Positions 8,029 to 16,074 of a DNA stretch of 64,000 bases are shown here, piece after piece. The first letter of the stretch is position 1; every line of letters starts with the position of its first letter. The notes beneath the pieces are model-generated. The model was not told the DNA's origin and ran no database searches. It saw only the letters and a list, made by a program, of their open reading frames with translations. The stretch is from Polyangiaceae bacterium (GTDB lineage Bacteria > Myxococcota_A > Polyangia > Polyangiales > Polyangiaceae), in the NCBI GenBank assembly GCA_015075635.1, contig JABTUA010000002.1, positions 310,001-374,000 of the forward strand. Direction: 5' to 3'. Both the position numbers and the translations under genes were made by a program.

Positions 8029-9258
8029 TCACTGACAGGCGAGGTTCTTCGTGCCGGTGTTCGGGTTGCACGAGAAGTCGTCGCAGTCGGCGAAGCCGTT
8101 GTTGTCGTTGTCCTTGCCGTCGCTGCACTCGGCGTAGCTGCTCTCGGTCACGCAGACCGTCACGAAGGCGTTCTGCGAGCACGAGAAGTCGTCGCAGTCC
8201 GTGAAGCCGTTGTTGTCGTTGTCCTTGCCGTCCTTGCAGGTGACGTCGTTGGCCTCGGCGTTGCACACGGTCACCACCGGGTTCTTCGAGCAGCCGAAGT
8301 CCTTGCAGTCGACGAAGGTGTTGGTGTCGTTGTCCTTCGTGTCGCTGCACTCGGCGTCGGCGAGGGCCGGCCACTGCGACTCGGGCGGCATCGGGCTCGC
8401 GGGCTGGCCCGGCGAGGTCTTGCTGCACACCACGATGCCCTCGGACTGACACGACTTCTCGGCGCAGTCGATCTTGCCGTCCTTGTCGTTGTCGATGCCG
8501 TCGGAGCAGGTCTTGTTGTCGCCCTCGACCGGCATGTCCTTGCAGTCCACCGCCTCGATGGCGTCGAGGCAGCCGAAGTCGCCACAGTCGGTGAAGCCGT
8601 TGCTGTCGTTGTCCGTGCCGTCGCTGCACTTCGTCTTGACCAGCGCGGGCCAGTTGGCCTTGGGCGGCAGCGGGCTCACCGGGGTCGAGCCGTTGCACAC
8701 CACGATGGCTTCCTTCTGGCAGTCGGTGTCGGCGCAGTCGATCTTGCCGTCAGCGTCGTTGTCCTTGCCGTCGCTGCACGCGGCGTTCGTCTTCTCGCCC
8801 TTGCAGACCAGGCGGTCCTTGCAGTCGAAGTCGTCGCAGTCGATCTTGTTGTCGCCGTCGTCGTCGGTGCCGTTCGAGCAGAGCGCGTTCGAGTTCTCGA
8901 CGGGGCCCGCGGGGCACACCGTGGGCTTGCCTTCGCAGTCGAAGTCCTCGCAGTCAGTGAAGCCGTCGTTGTCGTTGTCGCAGCCGTCGGAGCACATCGC
9001 GTCGGTGTCTTCCTTGGCGCCCGGCGCGCAGCTGCCGCCGTCGCCGGAGGAGCCGCCGGTGTTGCCGCCACCGCTGCCGCCGGTGTTTCCGCCGCCGGTG
9101 TTGCTGCCGGCTTGGCCACCCACGGCGCCGCCGAAGCCGCCCGCGTTGCCGCCGCCTCCGGAGCCGCCTCCGGAGCTGCCGCTCTCCGCGCGACATGCAC
9201 CCATCGCGCTGAGCGCGATCAGACCGATACCCATCAGTGCCACCGACAACGGCTTCAT
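8029..9258 (-). CDS. Lipoprotein with thrombospondin type 3-like Asp/Cys repeats
   Basis: This 409-residue protein has a lipoprotein signal (lipobox ending AMGAC), a Gly/Ser/Asn-rich linker of about 60 residues, then about ten repeats of the type CSDGKDNDNNGFTDCDDFSC. The Asp/Asn spacing is that of calcium-binding thrombospondin type 3 repeats, with a conserved disulfide-capable Cys in each. It is predicted to be surface-exposed and calcium-binding (inference). The ATG at 9258 is chosen because it begins the signal peptide and has GAGGAG eight bases upstream. The repeats are near-identical at DNA level, so copy number could vary between strains. Confidence 0.85.
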   Translation of the reverse strand: MKPLSVALMGIGLIALSAMGACRAESGSSGGGSGGGGNAGGFGGAVGGQAGSNTGGGNTGGSGGGNTGGSSGDGGSCAPGAKEDTDAMCSDGCDNDNDGFTDCEDFDCEGKPTVCPAGPVENSNALCSNGTDDDGDNKIDCDDFDCKDRLVCKGEKTNAACSDGKDNDADGKIDCADTDCQKEAIVVCNGSTPVSPLPPKANWPALVKTKCSDGTDNDSNGFTDCGDFGCLDAIEAVDCKDMPVEGDNKTCSDGIDNDKDGKIDCAEKSCQSEGIVVCSKTSPGQPASPMPPESQWPALADAECSDTKDNDTNTFVDCKDFGCSKNPVVTVCNAEANDVTCKDGKDNDNNGFTDCDDFSCSQNAFVTVCVTESSYAECSDGKDNDNNGFADCDDFSCNPNTGTKNLACQ

Positions 9259-9430
9259 GTGTCGCTCCTCGGGAAAGCAAGTTGCGACCGGCAAAGCACC
9301 GACCGCAGACGACGGGCGTAGCACGCCACGTCCGGCAATCCTGCGACGATTTGCTGGCGTTGGCCAGGCATTCCGGCGGCCGCCGAGGGTTTTCGGGAGG
9401 TTCGCCCGCGGGCGCACGTGGTGCGCGCAG

Positions 9431-10201
9431 TCAGTCCACGGCGCGGGCCTCGACCGGTCGGCGCCGGAGCGCCTTCGTCTCGGTCAGCAGGTACTCGGTG
9501 CCAAGAGTCCCGTCGGCGAACAGGTTGACGCTGCGCGAGGTGGCGTCGTCGAAGTCCCAGCAGGTGACCTCCATGCCCCGGTAGTCGTACACCGGGTTAC
9601 CACGGTGGAAGCGCACCGGACGATGCCCCGGCAGGACTAGCCAGCGCCGCGTGTGACCGAACAGCCGCCGCACCACGAAGCGACGCACGCCCAGCTCGGC
9701 GCACTGGTCGAGGAAGGAAGAGATGTCGTGGGCGTTGTGCTCGTTCACCACCGCGGACACCTTCACCGGGATCCGCGCCTCGCGGAGGATGGCGCCGAGG
9801 TCCGGCACCCGGCGCGAGCCCATCATCTTCTCGTACACGTCCGGGTCCAGGCTGGGCAGGGACAGGCAAGCTCGGTCGTAGCGGTTGAACACCTCGAGCC
9901 GCTCGAGCGCTCGCGCGCCGTTGGTGTGCACCGAGAAGCGGGCGTTCGGGTGAAGCCGCTCGCGCAGGAGCGCGAGGAGCTCGCCTTCGTAGCGGTAGAG
10001 CTGCGGATCGCTGGTGGTTCCGGTGAAGACGATCTCCGGGATGGCGTGCTCGTTCACGCAGCGGATCAGCGCGTCGAGGCCTCGCGGCGGAAAGACCTTC
10101 AGGTTCGAGCGGTTCGCTCGCTCGGGCACCTGCTTGCCGATGCAGAACGGGCAGGCGCGGTTGCAGGGCCCCGCGAACAGCACGTTCGCGAAGTCAAACA
10201 C
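9431..10201 (-). CDS. Radical SAM protein, MoaA-like, short form
   Basis: This 256-residue protein has the [4Fe-4S] motif CNRACPFC (Cys13, 17, 20) near the N-terminus, a GTTSDPQLY segment in the SAM region, and strands typical of the TIM-barrel core (FSVHTNG, VKVSAVVNEHN). No second cluster domain is visible. It overlaps the 3' end of the HemW-like radical SAM gene by 8 bp, so the two are almost certainly co-translated. The substrate is unknown. The C-terminal half (TCWDFDDATSRSVNLFADGTLG) is unlike the SPASM domain. Confidence 0.88.
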   Translation of the reverse strand: MFDFANVLFAGPCNRACPFCIGKQVPERANRSNLKVFPPRGLDALIRCVNEHAIPEIVFTGTTSDPQLYRYEGELLALLRERLHPNARFSVHTNGARALERLEVFNRYDRACLSLPSLDPDVYEKMMGSRRVPDLGAILREARIPVKVSAVVNEHNAHDISSFLDQCAELGVRRFVVRRLFGHTRRWLVLPGHRPVRFHRGNPVYDYRGMEVTCWDFDDATSRSVNLFADGTLGTEYLLTETKALRRRPVEARAVD

Positions 10202-11648
10202 CGCTCGCCTCCGCGCCGGCCACGCGCAGCGAAATGCGCCGCTGCCGCGCGAAATCCTCGGCCCGCTCCGGGTCGCGCTCGACCAGGTAGGCCTGCACGC
10301 TGGGGGCGAAGAACAGCGAGATCACACCGTTCACGTTCGCCGCGCCCTCCGGCGTGAGCCGGAGCGAGCGCTCCGTCCACTCCATCAGGCCGCGCCCGAG
10401 CAGGAAGGCGATCTCGTCCGGGAAGGCGTCGCAGAGCTCCAGCCCGAACTTGTCCGCGAACGCGCGCCGGTCGATCTCGCCGAAGTAGAAGCTGACGGCG
10501 CACATCTTGGCCATCGCTTGGCAGCGCGGCAGGTCGTAGAGATCCTGGAGCGGCAGTCGGCCTCGCGCGACGCTGCGCAGGTAGGGAGTGAGGTTCTTGC
10601 CGACGGCGCCGTCGGCATACGAGAGCGTCCGGTGCGAGTAGCTCTGCGCGCCGAGGCCGACTCCCAGGTAGGGCAAACCGTCGCGCACGCGGCGGGTGAG
10701 GTAGCTGGAGGTACCGACGTCGCCCGGGATGCGAGAGAGCGTGGTCTTGCCCGGGTTGGCGTGATAGCCGGCGTCGGCGAGCACGCGCTTCGCCAGCTCC
10801 CCGAGCACGCGCACCTTTTCCAGCGTGACCTCCGCGGCCTGGTGGGAGATGCGCGTCAGCTTGTAGCGCATGCGGTAGAGCGTGATGGCGTCGGGCCCGA
10901 GCGAGACGGCGTGCTCGAGGGTCGCGCGCCAGCCCTCCGGGGTCTGACTCGCGAAGCCGTACATCAGGTCCACGTTGAAGCGCTCGAAGCCCGCGCTGTG
11001 GATGTTGTCGGCGGCGCGGCGCTGCTCCGTCACGCCGTTGCCGTCGCGCCCGAGCGCGCTGAGCAAGCTCTGCTCGGCGACCTGCACGCCCATGCTGATG
11101 CGCCCGAGGCCGAGCTTCGGCAGGCCGGCGATCTTGTCCGGCTCCCGCGCCGCGATGCGCGGCGTCGTCTCGATGCTCGGCAGGACGCCGGTCGAGAGCC
11201 GAATGCGAGCTCGGACCGCCTCCACGATGCGCGCGATCTCTTCGAGCGGCAGCCAGGTCGGCGTCCCGCCGCCGAGGTCGAGCCCGTGGAAGCGCCGCTC
11301 GCCCAACCCGAGAGCCGCGTCCCAGAGCGCGAGCTCGGCGAGCAGCGCGTCCACGTAGGCGCTCGCGCGCGCGGCCTCCTCGCGCTTGACCACGGTGTAC
11401 TCGCAGAACGCGCAGCGCGTCTCGCAGAAGGGAACGTGGACGTACAGGCACAGGTCCTCGATGCCGGCGAAGGCGGACACGGCGACCTGGTGCTGCTCGG
11501 CCTCGCGCACCCGATAGGGTGACAAGGTCCGCTCGTGCGCTATTGGGTAGGCGGTGTTGGAGACGTGGTGATTCCGCAAGCCAGCTTCCAACACGCGCTC
11601 GGGGTCCCCCCGCCGGAGATCGGCGGGAGCAGCCTCGGCCCAGCTCAC
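10194..11648 (-). CDS. HemW/HemN-like radical SAM oxidoreductase
   Basis: This 484-residue protein belongs to the coproporphyrinogen III oxidase-like radical SAM family. The cluster motif CETRCAFC is at residues 75-82, followed by GLDLGGGTPTWLPLEEI and SIETTPR, which match the conserved HemW/HemN segments. It is longer than HemW (about 380) and has a C-terminal HemN-type region. Candidate roles are heme chaperone, anaerobic heme-ring chemistry (ChuW/HutW-like) or another radical reaction. The GTG start at 11648 overlaps the TGA of the upstream flavoprotein gene (GTGA), indicating translational coupling. The three genes probably work in one pathway (inference). Confidence 0.88.
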   Translation of the reverse strand: MSWAEAAPADLRRGDPERVLEAGLRNHHVSNTAYPIAHERTLSPYRVREAEQHQVAVSAFAGIEDLCLYVHVPFCETRCAFCEYTVVKREEAARASAYVDALLAELALWDAALGLGERRFHGLDLGGGTPTWLPLEEIARIVEAVRARIRLSTGVLPSIETTPRIAAREPDKIAGLPKLGLGRISMGVQVAEQSLLSALGRDGNGVTEQRRAADNIHSAGFERFNVDLMYGFASQTPEGWRATLEHAVSLGPDAITLYRMRYKLTRISHQAAEVTLEKVRVLGELAKRVLADAGYHANPGKTTLSRIPGDVGTSSYLTRRVRDGLPYLGVGLGAQSYSHRTLSYADGAVGKNLTPYLRSVARGRLPLQDLYDLPRCQAMAKMCAVSFYFGEIDRRAFADKFGLELCDAFPDEIAFLLGRGLMEWTERSLRLTPEGAANVNGVISLFFAPSVQAYLVERDPERAEDFARQRRISLRVAGAEASGV

Positions 11649-13267
11649 TCCGCGCCCCGCTCGAGCTCGAGGGAGCGAAGCCCGCCGGAGACGTAGCCGG
11701 CGCCCGCTCGACCCCGCTGCTCGGCGATGCGCGCCGCGAGATAGCCGCCGCGGCCCGCCTCGTCCACGAACAAGAGCTTCCCCTCGTCCGGCAGCTCGGC
11801 GAAGCGCTGGCGCAGCGACATGAGCGGGATGGCAAGGGCACCCGCCAGCGGCTTGCCACCGGCGGGTCGAACGTCCACCAGCACGACGCCGCTCCCTTCT
11901 TGCCGGAGCTCCGCCGGCGCCACCGCGCGTGCGTCGCCGTGCTGGCTCGCTGAGGCCACCGTCGCCGCCACGTTCACTGCGTCGCGGGCGGCCGAGAACG
12001 GCGGCGCGTAGGCGAGATCGAGCTCGGCGAGATCGGTCACGGTGAGCCCGCCGGAGAGCGCCGTGGCCAGCACGTCCACGCGCTTGTCCACACCGTGCTT
12101 CCCGCACAGATCGGCGCCCAGGAGCCGCCCCGTCTTGGCGTCGTGCCGGAGCTCGATGCTGATCGGGGACGAGCCCGGGAACCAGCTGTCGTGGCTCGGA
12201 GCGTGTACGCGGCTGACGACGACGCCCTTCTTGGCGGCGCCGTGGGGCAGCCCCGTGCGCGCGCACACCACGTCGCCTGCGCGCACGATGGCGGTGCCGA
12301 GCACTGGCAACATCTTCAGCCTGCCGCCCGCGGCGTTTGCCCCCGCCACCTGCGCGGTCTTGTCGGCGATGGACGCTTGCGCGATGAGCGCGCGCTTGCC
12401 CGTCACGGCGTGCTCGACGCTGGCGCAGACCCCGCAGGCGTACACCCCCGGCAGGCTCGTGCGCATGCGGGCGTCCACCGTCACGCTCCCGTCCGGCAGG
12501 AGCTTCGCGCCGGCGCGCCGGAGCAGCTCCGTGCGGGGTGCGATACCCGCAGCCGCGATCACGAAGTCCACCGGGACGCGCTCCCCGTTGTCGAGCACCA
12601 GCGCGCTGACTTCGTCGCCGTTCCGCTGGGCCTGCACGACCTTCGCGCCGGTGACGACGCGAGCGCCGAGCGCTGACAACGCCTCGGCGGCCAGGACCGA
12701 GACCGCCGGCGCGAAGCCGCCCAGGATGCGCGCCCCCGACTCGACGAGCACGACGTCCGCGTGGTGCCGGAGCAGGCCGTCCGCCGCCTCGACGCCGAAG
12801 AACCCGCCACCCAGGATCGCCACCCGGCGCTTGCCCGCCGCGACGCGCTCGGCGATCGCCGCGAGATCCACCAGGGTGCGGAAGCGGAACACGTTCGCCG
12901 CACCCGCGACCGGCTCTGGCACGATGGAGTCCGCGCCGAGGGCGTAGACCAGCGAGTCGTACTCCAGGGTCTCCGCTCCGAGCTCGACGACGCGACGCTT
13001 GGCGTCGAGCCGCGTCACCTCCACGCCGGTCCGGACCTCGATGCCGTAGACGTCGCGGAACAGAGCTGCCGTCTCCCGGTTCAGATCCCCGAGGGACGGT
13101 ACCTCCCCCGACAGGTGGTAGGCGAGACCGGCGGCCGCGTAGCTCACCGCGTCGGCGCGCTCGATCAGGACGATCCTCGCGTTCTCGTCGGTCTCTCGCG
13201 CGCGTGCCGCTGCGGTCGGACCCGACTGCGCGCCGCCGAGAACCACGATGGTGCGCTGCTTCTTCAT
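11645..13267 (-). CDS. CoA-disulfide reductase-like flavoprotein with C-terminal rhodanese domain
   Basis: This 540-residue protein has an FAD-binding start (TIVVLGGAQSGPTAA), an NAD-binding loop (VAILGGGFFGVEAADGLL), a dimerisation domain, and a rhodanese-like domain from about 450. The architecture is that of CoADR-RHD enzymes. The active-site Cys of CoADR (about residue 43, in a CGLPY context) is Ala here (YAAAGLAY). The rhodanese active-site Cys is also absent (VDEAGRGGYLAAR instead of C-x-x-G-x-R). The redox chemistry must therefore differ from the named family. It is the first gene of an operon with two radical SAM enzymes. The start ATG at 13267 has GGAGGAG upstream. Confidence 0.88.
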   Translation of the reverse strand: MKKQRTIVVLGGAQSGPTAAARARETDENARIVLIERADAVSYAAAGLAYHLSGEVPSLGDLNRETAALFRDVYGIEVRTGVEVTRLDAKRRVVELGAETLEYDSLVYALGADSIVPEPVAGAANVFRFRTLVDLAAIAERVAAGKRRVAILGGGFFGVEAADGLLRHHADVVLVESGARILGGFAPAVSVLAAEALSALGARVVTGAKVVQAQRNGDEVSALVLDNGERVPVDFVIAAAGIAPRTELLRRAGAKLLPDGSVTVDARMRTSLPGVYACGVCASVEHAVTGKRALIAQASIADKTAQVAGANAAGGRLKMLPVLGTAIVRAGDVVCARTGLPHGAAKKGVVVSRVHAPSHDSWFPGSSPISIELRHDAKTGRLLGADLCGKHGVDKRVDVLATALSGGLTVTDLAELDLAYAPPFSAARDAVNVAATVASASQHGDARAVAPAELRQEGSGVVLVDVRPAGGKPLAGALAIPLMSLRQRFAELPDEGKLLFVDEAGRGGYLAARIAEQRGRAGAGYVSGGLRSLELERGAE

Positions 13268-13413
13268 GACCAGAGCTCTCCTCCCTCGCGCCTGCCGGCG
13301 GCGATCCCCGTCGTGATAGTCACCGCTCGGCTGGGCGAGCAAGCAGGGCCGGCTCCTGTGGGGAAAGCTCGCAGATCCACCGCCTGTGCCGCTCGCGGTG
13401 CACGGCGCGGCCG

Positions 13414-13692
13414 TTGACCCAGTTTCCCGAACCCGCCCACTTCGAAGACACCTCGGCCGTCGACGCCGCCGGGCGCGTGCTCCTGGATTCGGGGTACCTC
13501 GCGCAGCGCATCGGCGGGCCCTTCGAGCGAGTGGTGGACGGCATCGGGGAGAAGAAGTGGAAGCTCGACGACTGGGGCGAGCAGCTCTACCTGGACACGC
13601 CGGTGACGGCGTTCTTCTGGGGCGGTCGCGGCATCATCGTCACGCAGTACCCCGAGGTCGCCCTGCACGTGATCGACCCCGAGCCGACGTGA
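13414..13692 (+). CDS. Small hypothetical protein
   Basis: These 92 codons start with TTG (no in-frame ATG or GTG fits better) and encode an acidic soluble protein with an aromatic-rich C-terminal half ([23 protein letters not shown]). No family is recognised. Codon choice (strong third-position G/C) supports coding on this strand. It lies between the divergent flavoprotein operon and the convergent lysC gene. The TTG start makes the exact N-terminus uncertain. Confidence 0.6.
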   Translation: MTQFPEPAHFEDTSAVDAAGRVLLDSGYLAQRIGGPFERVVDGIGEKKWKLDDWGEQLYLDTPVTAFFWGGRGIIVTQYPEVALHVIDPEPT

Positions 13693-13717
13693 CGCGGCGG
13701 CAGGATCTCGGCAGCGG

Positions 13718-14959
13718 TCAGTGCTGCCCGCCCGTCCCGGGCCCCTTGTCCAGGCCGAAGCCGTCGTGCAGTGTCCGCACGGCGAGCTCCGTGTACTTCG
13801 AGTGGATCAGGCAGCTGACCTTGATCTCGCTGGTGCTGATGGCCTGGATGTTGATGCCCTCGGCCGCGAGCAGGCTGAACATCTGCGAAGCCACGCCGGC
13901 GTGCGAGCGCATGCCGAGCCCCACGATGCTGACCTTGACGATGTCGGGGTCGTACTCGACCGCGGCGCCGCCGAGCTGGCGGGCCTTCTCCTCGATCAGA
14001 TCCTTGCAGCGGGCGAGATCCGTCTTGGCCACGGTGAAGGTCACGTCCGTGGTCGTGCCGCCTTCCCGGGACGGGCTCTGGATGATCATGTCCACGGACA
14101 CGTTGCGCTCCGCGAGGGAGCCGAACACGGCCGCGACGATGCCGGGGCGATCCGGCACGTTGATGAGCTGCACCTTGGCTTCGCCCTTGTCGTAGGCGAC
14201 GCCGGCGACGACCACTGCCTCGAGGCCTTCTTCGTTGGTGACCATGGTTCCCGGGTTGTCGTTGAAGGAGGAGCGCACGTGGATCGGCACTCCGTATTTC
14301 ATGGCGAGCTCGACCGAGCGGATCTGGAGCACCTTGGCGCCGAGGGAGGCCAGCTCGAGCATCTCCTCGTAGCTGATGCGGTCGATCTTGCGGGCCGACG
14401 GGCAGATGTTCGGATCGGTGGTGTAGACCCCGTCCACGTCCGTGTAGATCTCGCAGACGTCCGCCTTGATGGCCGCGGCCACCGCCACCGCCGACGTGTC
14501 CGAGCCGCCGCGCCCGAGCGTGGTGATGTTGCCCTCGGGGTCCACGCCCTGGAAGCCCGCGACCACGGCGATCTGCCCCTTGTCGAGCGTGCTCCGGACC
14601 TTGCTGCCCTCGATGGTGTTGATGCGCGCCTTGGTGAACGCGGCGTCCGTCTGGATGTTGACCTGGTGGCCGAGCAGGCTGCGCGCCTTGCCGCCCTGGG
14701 CGTGGATGGTCATGGCGACCAGCGCTGCGCTGACCTGCTCGCCGGTCGCCGCCAGCGCGTCCAGCTCGCGCATCTCCGGGGTGGGGCTCACCTGGTGGGC
14801 CAGGCCGAGCAGGCGGTTGGTCTCGCCGCTCATGGCGCTGACGATCAGGACCACGTCGTTGCCCTGGCGTTGGCACGCGAGGGCGCGCTCCGCCACGACC
14901 TTCATGCGGTCGAGGCTGCCGACCGAGGTGCCTCCGTACTTCTGGACGACGAGAGCCAC
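13718..14959 (-). CDS. lysC: Aspartate kinase
   Basis: It phosphorylates aspartate as the first step towards lysine, threonine and methionine. This 413-residue protein has KYGGTSVG at residues 7-14, the substrate region [15 protein letters not shown], and two C-terminal ACT domains from about 265 ([17 protein letters not shown] and [16 protein letters not shown]) that bind the feedback amino acids. Length and layout are typical of the class with tandem ACT domains. It lies 37 bp downstream of the MobA-like gene on the same strand. Confidence 0.97.
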   Translation of the reverse strand: MALVVQKYGGTSVGSLDRMKVVAERALACQRQGNDVVLIVSAMSGETNRLLGLAHQVSPTPEMRELDALAATGEQVSAALVAMTIHAQGGKARSLLGHQVNIQTDAAFTKARINTIEGSKVRSTLDKGQIAVVAGFQGVDPEGNITTLGRGGSDTSAVAVAAAIKADVCEIYTDVDGVYTTDPNICPSARKIDRISYEEMLELASLGAKVLQIRSVELAMKYGVPIHVRSSFNDNPGTMVTNEEGLEAVVVAGVAYDKGEAKVQLINVPDRPGIVAAVFGSLAERNVSVDMIIQSPSREGGTTTDVTFTVAKTDLARCKDLIEEKARQLGGAAVEYDPDIVKVSIVGLGMRSHAGVASQMFSLLAAEGINIQAISTSEIKVSCLIHSKYTELAVRTLHDGFGLDKGPGTGGQH

Positions 14960-14996
14960 GTTGCGGCCTCGCGTTTAGCGAAGGCGCCCGAGTGCG

Positions 14997-15575
14997 TCAA
15001 CGCCGCTCTGACTCGAGCGCCGCGAGATCGGCCGGGACGTCCACGTCGTCCACCACGCCGGGGTCGTCCACCGGCAGATCCCCGAGCGCGCCGAGCACGT
15101 CGCGGGGGGACGCCGTGTCCGGAGCCGCCAGCAGATCGCGAATCGCATCCAGCGACAGGAGCACCGGGTGCCCGCCCCGTCCGCCGAACACTGGGCGCAG
15201 CGCGCGGCGCGGGGCGGCGCGATGGCTCGCGACGAGCTCTTGTACCGTCTGGGCACGCACGCGCGGGTGGTCGAGCAGTGAGAAGAGCACCGCTTCGAGC
15301 TCAGGCTCACGCGCGGCGAACGCCAACCCGACCTGCAACGAGCTCAGCATGCCGCGCTCGGGGTTCGGGTTGTGCAGCACGGCGACGCCAGACAGCTCGG
15401 CTTCGATCAGCGCGGCGTGGGGCGGCGCCACCACGACGCAGATCTGGTCACAGCCGCCGTCGCGGAGCGCCGTGATGGCGCGCGCGACGAAGGTCTCACC
15501 GTCGAGGACCGCGAGCGCTTTGGGAGAGCCCAGGCGCGAGGAGCGCCCAGCAGCGAGCACGATGCCGACGAGCAC
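14997..15575 (-). CDS. MobA/MocA-like molybdopterin nucleotidyltransferase
   Basis: This 192-residue protein begins VGIVLAAGRSSRLGSPKAL, the NTP-binding signature of the MobA/MocA/CofC group. A metal-site region (FSLLDHP) and GHPVLL follow. In MocA enzymes this fold transfers CMP to molybdopterin to make the dinucleotide cofactor of the xanthine oxidase family. A molybdenum hydroxylase of that family is encoded at 22043-25424 and 44093-44626, which makes this role attractive (inference). The usual DQP motif is LDHP here. Another small-molecule nucleotidyltransferase remains possible. Confidence 0.8.
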   Translation of the reverse strand: MLVGIVLAAGRSSRLGSPKALAVLDGETFVARAITALRDGGCDQICVVVAPPHAALIEAELSGVAVLHNPNPERGMLSSLQVGLAFAAREPELEAVLFSLLDHPRVRAQTVQELVASHRAAPRRALRPVFGGRGGHPVLLSLDAIRDLLAAPDTASPRDVLGALGDLPVDDPGVVDDVDVPADLAALESERR

Positions 15576-15608
15576 GGCGCGAGATTGCCACGGACCCGAG
15601 CGGCGCGC

Positions 15609-16016
15609 TCAGCCGGCCAGGCGGGCCAGCTCGCCCAGCCGCCCGAACCCGTGGCGATACGCCGGCGGGATGGGCGGGAGCCGCTTCAGATAGGCCGAGA
15701 GCAAGAGCTTGGAGAACGGCGAGATGGCCGTCAGCTCCAGGCCGAGCCCGCGCCGGGTCTCACCGGGGCGGCGCCCGTGAACCACCCGCGCGACGACGGC
15801 CTCGGCGTCGATGTAGTCGCGGATCCCGGGGAGCTGGAACGAGACGATGACGGGCTCGCCCGTCAGGACGACGTCGGCCGGCCCGACCAGGAGCCCGTCC
15901 GGGGAGACGTTCTCGATCACGTCGGCGACCAGGTTGAAGTCGCGCAAGCGCACGACCTGACACGGGATGCGGGTGGTGCGGCGCACCGTCCGGGGGGCGA
16001 AGCTGAGGCTTTGCAT
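15609..16016 (-). CDS. PilZ domain protein, cyclic di-GMP receptor candidate
   Basis: This 135-residue protein has a PilZ-like start (RRTTRIPCQVVRLRDF) and the strand and turn VIENVSPDGLLVG, matching the RxxxR and (D/N)xSxxG positions that bind cyclic di-GMP. A beta-barrel core with VSFQLPG and ARVVH follows. The N-x-S-x-x-G motif is intact. An EAL phosphodiesterase gene is two genes upstream in the same orientation, so local cyclic di-GMP signalling is plausible (inference). Confidence 0.8.
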   Translation of the reverse strand: MQSLSFAPRTVRRTTRIPCQVVRLRDFNLVADVIENVSPDGLLVGPADVVLTGEPVIVSFQLPGIRDYIDAEAVVARVVHGRRPGETRRGLGLELTAISPFSKLLLSAYLKRLPPIPPAYRHGFGRLGELARLAG

Positions 16017-16074
16017 GCGCGTGGGATCGTAGCCGCCGCGGCGTGAGCGGGGCCAAGTCCCTGGCGCGCCGGGC

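Noticed and set aside
13264..13668. 134-codon minus-strand frame opposite the small hypothetical gene
   Set aside because: Arg/Pro-rich without motifs; the plus-strand frame has better codon bias.
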